This document shows positions 63,130 to 64,000 of a DNA stretch of 64,000 nucleotides, piece after piece. The notes beneath the pieces are model-generated. The model did not search any database. It was not told where the DNA came from and saw nothing but the letters and a program-made list of their open reading frames with translations. The translations under genes and the position numbers were made by a program. The stretch spans positions 84,999 to 148,998 of the forward strand of contig JAAVYA010000037.1 of assembly GCA_022790855.1 (NCBI GenBank), read 5' to 3'. This stretch comes from Lachnospiraceae bacterium. GTDB taxonomy: Bacteria; Bacillota; Clostridia; Lachnospirales; Lachnospiraceae. Within the stretch, counting starts at the first letter, position 1. Every line of letters begins with the position of its first letter.

Positions 63130-63594
63130 ATGGCAGCAAATACAGCGAAAGGTGCAGGAAACAAAGATACTCGCACAATTACTTTCAAGAATGATGAACA
63201 TAAAGATTTTTATAAAGAGTATCTGCAGAAATGCAGATACCAGGATGTGTACCATAAGGCATTAGTATACTGCCTTGGGATTGACCGGGATACCAGGGTA
63301 AATGTGAACAGGATTTATGATTTTAAAACAGGATGTGTGAAAACGGAGTGCTTGCGGGAAGGCTGGCAGACCAGCGGCAGCGCAAGGATTGTACGGATGG
63401 CGTTTAATCTTTACTGTAATGGAACGCCAAGCGTCTATGATACTGAGGACGTGGAGGAACAGTTAAAGGAGTTCCGCTGTTATACAGTGGAAGATTTATT
63501 CTGCTGTGGCTATGCCAGATATTTTTGGGAGGCAGTTAAGCTCCGCTACCCGGAATACTGTTTTTACGTGGATATGGAGGATTTATATGCTTAA
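63130..63594 (+). CDS. DUF6075-like element protein
   Basis: A 154-residue soluble protein (TRTITFKNDEHKDFYKEYLQ, then VYHKALVYCLGIDRDTRVNV, SGSARIVRMAFNLY, YFWEAVKLRYPEYCFYVD). It resembles the DUF6075 family, which is mostly found in clostridial conjugative elements. No catalytic motif seen. AAGGAGG marks the ATG. The end overlaps the next gene by 8 nt. Confidence 0.65.
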   Translation: MAANTAKGAGNKDTRTITFKNDEHKDFYKEYLQKCRYQDVYHKALVYCLGIDRDTRVNVNRIYDFKTGCVKTECLREGWQTSGSARIVRMAFNLYCNGTPSVYDTEDVEEQLKEFRCYTVEDLFCCGYARYFWEAVKLRYPEYCFYVDMEDLYA

Positions 63595-63760
63595 AATCAG
63601 GATGCAGGGGACAAAGAAAGACCTTCACTGGTTCCGGCGGCTTTTAGAGCGGCAGGAGGATGTAGATGTGAAGTCGGTATCAGAACCGTTTGTAAACAAA
63701 GGGACAAATAAATATTTCCGTGTGTATGCGGAAGTGGAAAGAACAGAAAAAGCAGATTAA
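63587..63760 (+). CDS. DUF3970-like small element protein
   Basis: A 57-residue protein (MLKIRMQGTKKDLHWFRRLL, FVNKGTNKYFRVYAEVE) that resembles the small DUF3970 family, often encoded just before parA in conjugative elements. It starts at ATG 63587 inside the end of the previous gene, with GGAGG 8 nt upstream. Confidence 0.6.
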   Translation: MLKIRMQGTKKDLHWFRRLLERQEDVDVKSVSEPFVNKGTNKYFRVYAEVERTEKAD

Positions 63761-63781
63761 AGAATCAGGAGGAAAGTATAT

Positions 63782-64000
63782 ATGTGCAGAGTGATCGCAG
63801 TGGCAAACCAGAAAGGCGGAGTTGGTAAGACTACAACGTGTGTGAATTTAGGGATCGGGCTTGCAAGAGCAGGCAAAAAAGTATTGTTGGTAGAGGCGGA
63901 TGCGCAGGGCAGCATGGCAGTGAGCCTGGGGATTGCGGAGCCGGACGAGCTGGATGTGACATTGGTGAATATCATGGAGAAAGTCATCAATGATGAAGAT
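63782..64000 (+). CDS. parA: ParA-family ATPase (partial, N-terminus)
   Basis: The first 73 codons run off the window. [20 protein letters not shown] is the deviant Walker A of ParA/MinD ATPases, and [16 protein letters not shown] gives the Walker A' with the usual DaDPQ region altered to EADAQG. ParA proteins partition plasmids or excised conjugative elements. SD AGGAGGAAAGTATAT. Confidence 0.92.
   Translation, partial: MCRVIAVANQKGGVGKTTTCVNLGIGLARAGKKVLLVEADAQGSMAVSLGIAEPDELDVTLVNIMEKVINDED

Larger units (their letters stand above)
62296..64000 (+). mobile_element. One end of a probable integrative conjugative element
   Basis: From the point where subtilase homology stops, the sequence carries an intergenic region with inverted repeats and then a string of same-strand genes: HTH protein, DUF6075-like, DUF3970-like, parA (cut by the window). 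This gene set is typical of clostridial conjugative elements. The other end and the integrase are outside the window, so the type and the target-site sequence cannot be confirmed. Confidence 0.65.

Overview
The window looks like a chromosomal stretch of a spore-forming Clostridia bacterium, most likely a Lachnospiraceae member. Support comes from spore genes (spoVAD/spoVAE, an alpha/beta SASP, a gerA-type tricistron, spoIIR), the SCIFF peptide with its radical SAM maturase, LL-diaminopimelate aminotransferase, a T-box before a type-2 ileS, strong Firmicutes SD sequences and -35/-10 boxes, and a tRNA gene without encoded CCA. The genus cannot be fixed from sequence alone.

Layout. 1-1.2 kb: end of a spoVA operon and an Asp/Asn/Gly/Thr-rich lipoprotein. 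1.2-3.4 kb: a headless chemoreceptor signalling domain and guaB. 3.4-7.3 kb: an XRE regulator divergent from a six-repeat BIG2 surface protein, separated by a perfect 12-bp inverted repeat abutting a consensus promoter, then an O-antigen-ligase-like membrane protein. 7.4-10.7 kb: a eukaryotic-type HisA, a 51-bp tandem repeat, dapL, a small XRE protein and an internally deleted Rpn/PD-(D/E)XK gene. 10.8-14.2 kb: an RsiV/SigV-like anti-sigma/sigma pair with a plausible ECF promoter, and typA. 14.5-21.5 kb: a NUDIX gene broken by an amber at codon 4, a DUF4190 protein, then T-box-ileS continuing without a stop codon into glgP.

21.7-31.6 kb is a compact chemosensory operon: MCP, soluble PAS histidine kinase, receiver-HD protein, CheB, CheY-like, CheA, CheW, and a second MCP with almost no extracellular domain. 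There are no flagellar genes and no cheR, so it may serve a role other than flagellar taxis. 31.6-40 kb holds ktrB-ktrA, PAP2, DUF1653, CYTH, SASP, DJ-1/PfpI, aroA, larE (three-cysteine type) and a CNNM/CBS exporter. 40.2-47.4 kb is the SCIFF region: TIGR04086 membrane protein, a VanRS-like two-component system, tRNA-Ala(GGC), scfA, scfB and a fused secDF. 47.5-48.2 kb is the wreck of a two-component/ABC-permease locus.

48.3-57.3 kb carries an unknown helical protein, ispE-gntR, gerAA-AB-AC, spoIIR, murI, a DUF1934 protein and galU. 57.4-62.3 kb has a small membrane protein, a CapA-family protein, a 90-bp MITE-like element, a DUF2804 protein, three stacked hairpins and a Csp-like subtilase. 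The subtilase loses its expected C-terminal tail at about 62295, where genes typical of a conjugative element begin (HTH protein, DUF6075-like, DUF3970-like, parA) and run off the window. I read this as one end of an integrative element.

Several loci are decaying (MCP, Rpn, NUDIX, RR/permease). The most interesting points are the ileS-glgP read-through, the chemosensory operon with the added kinase/HD pair, the XRE-operator-BIG2 module, the SCIFF-SecDF cluster, and the element junction in the subtilase gene.
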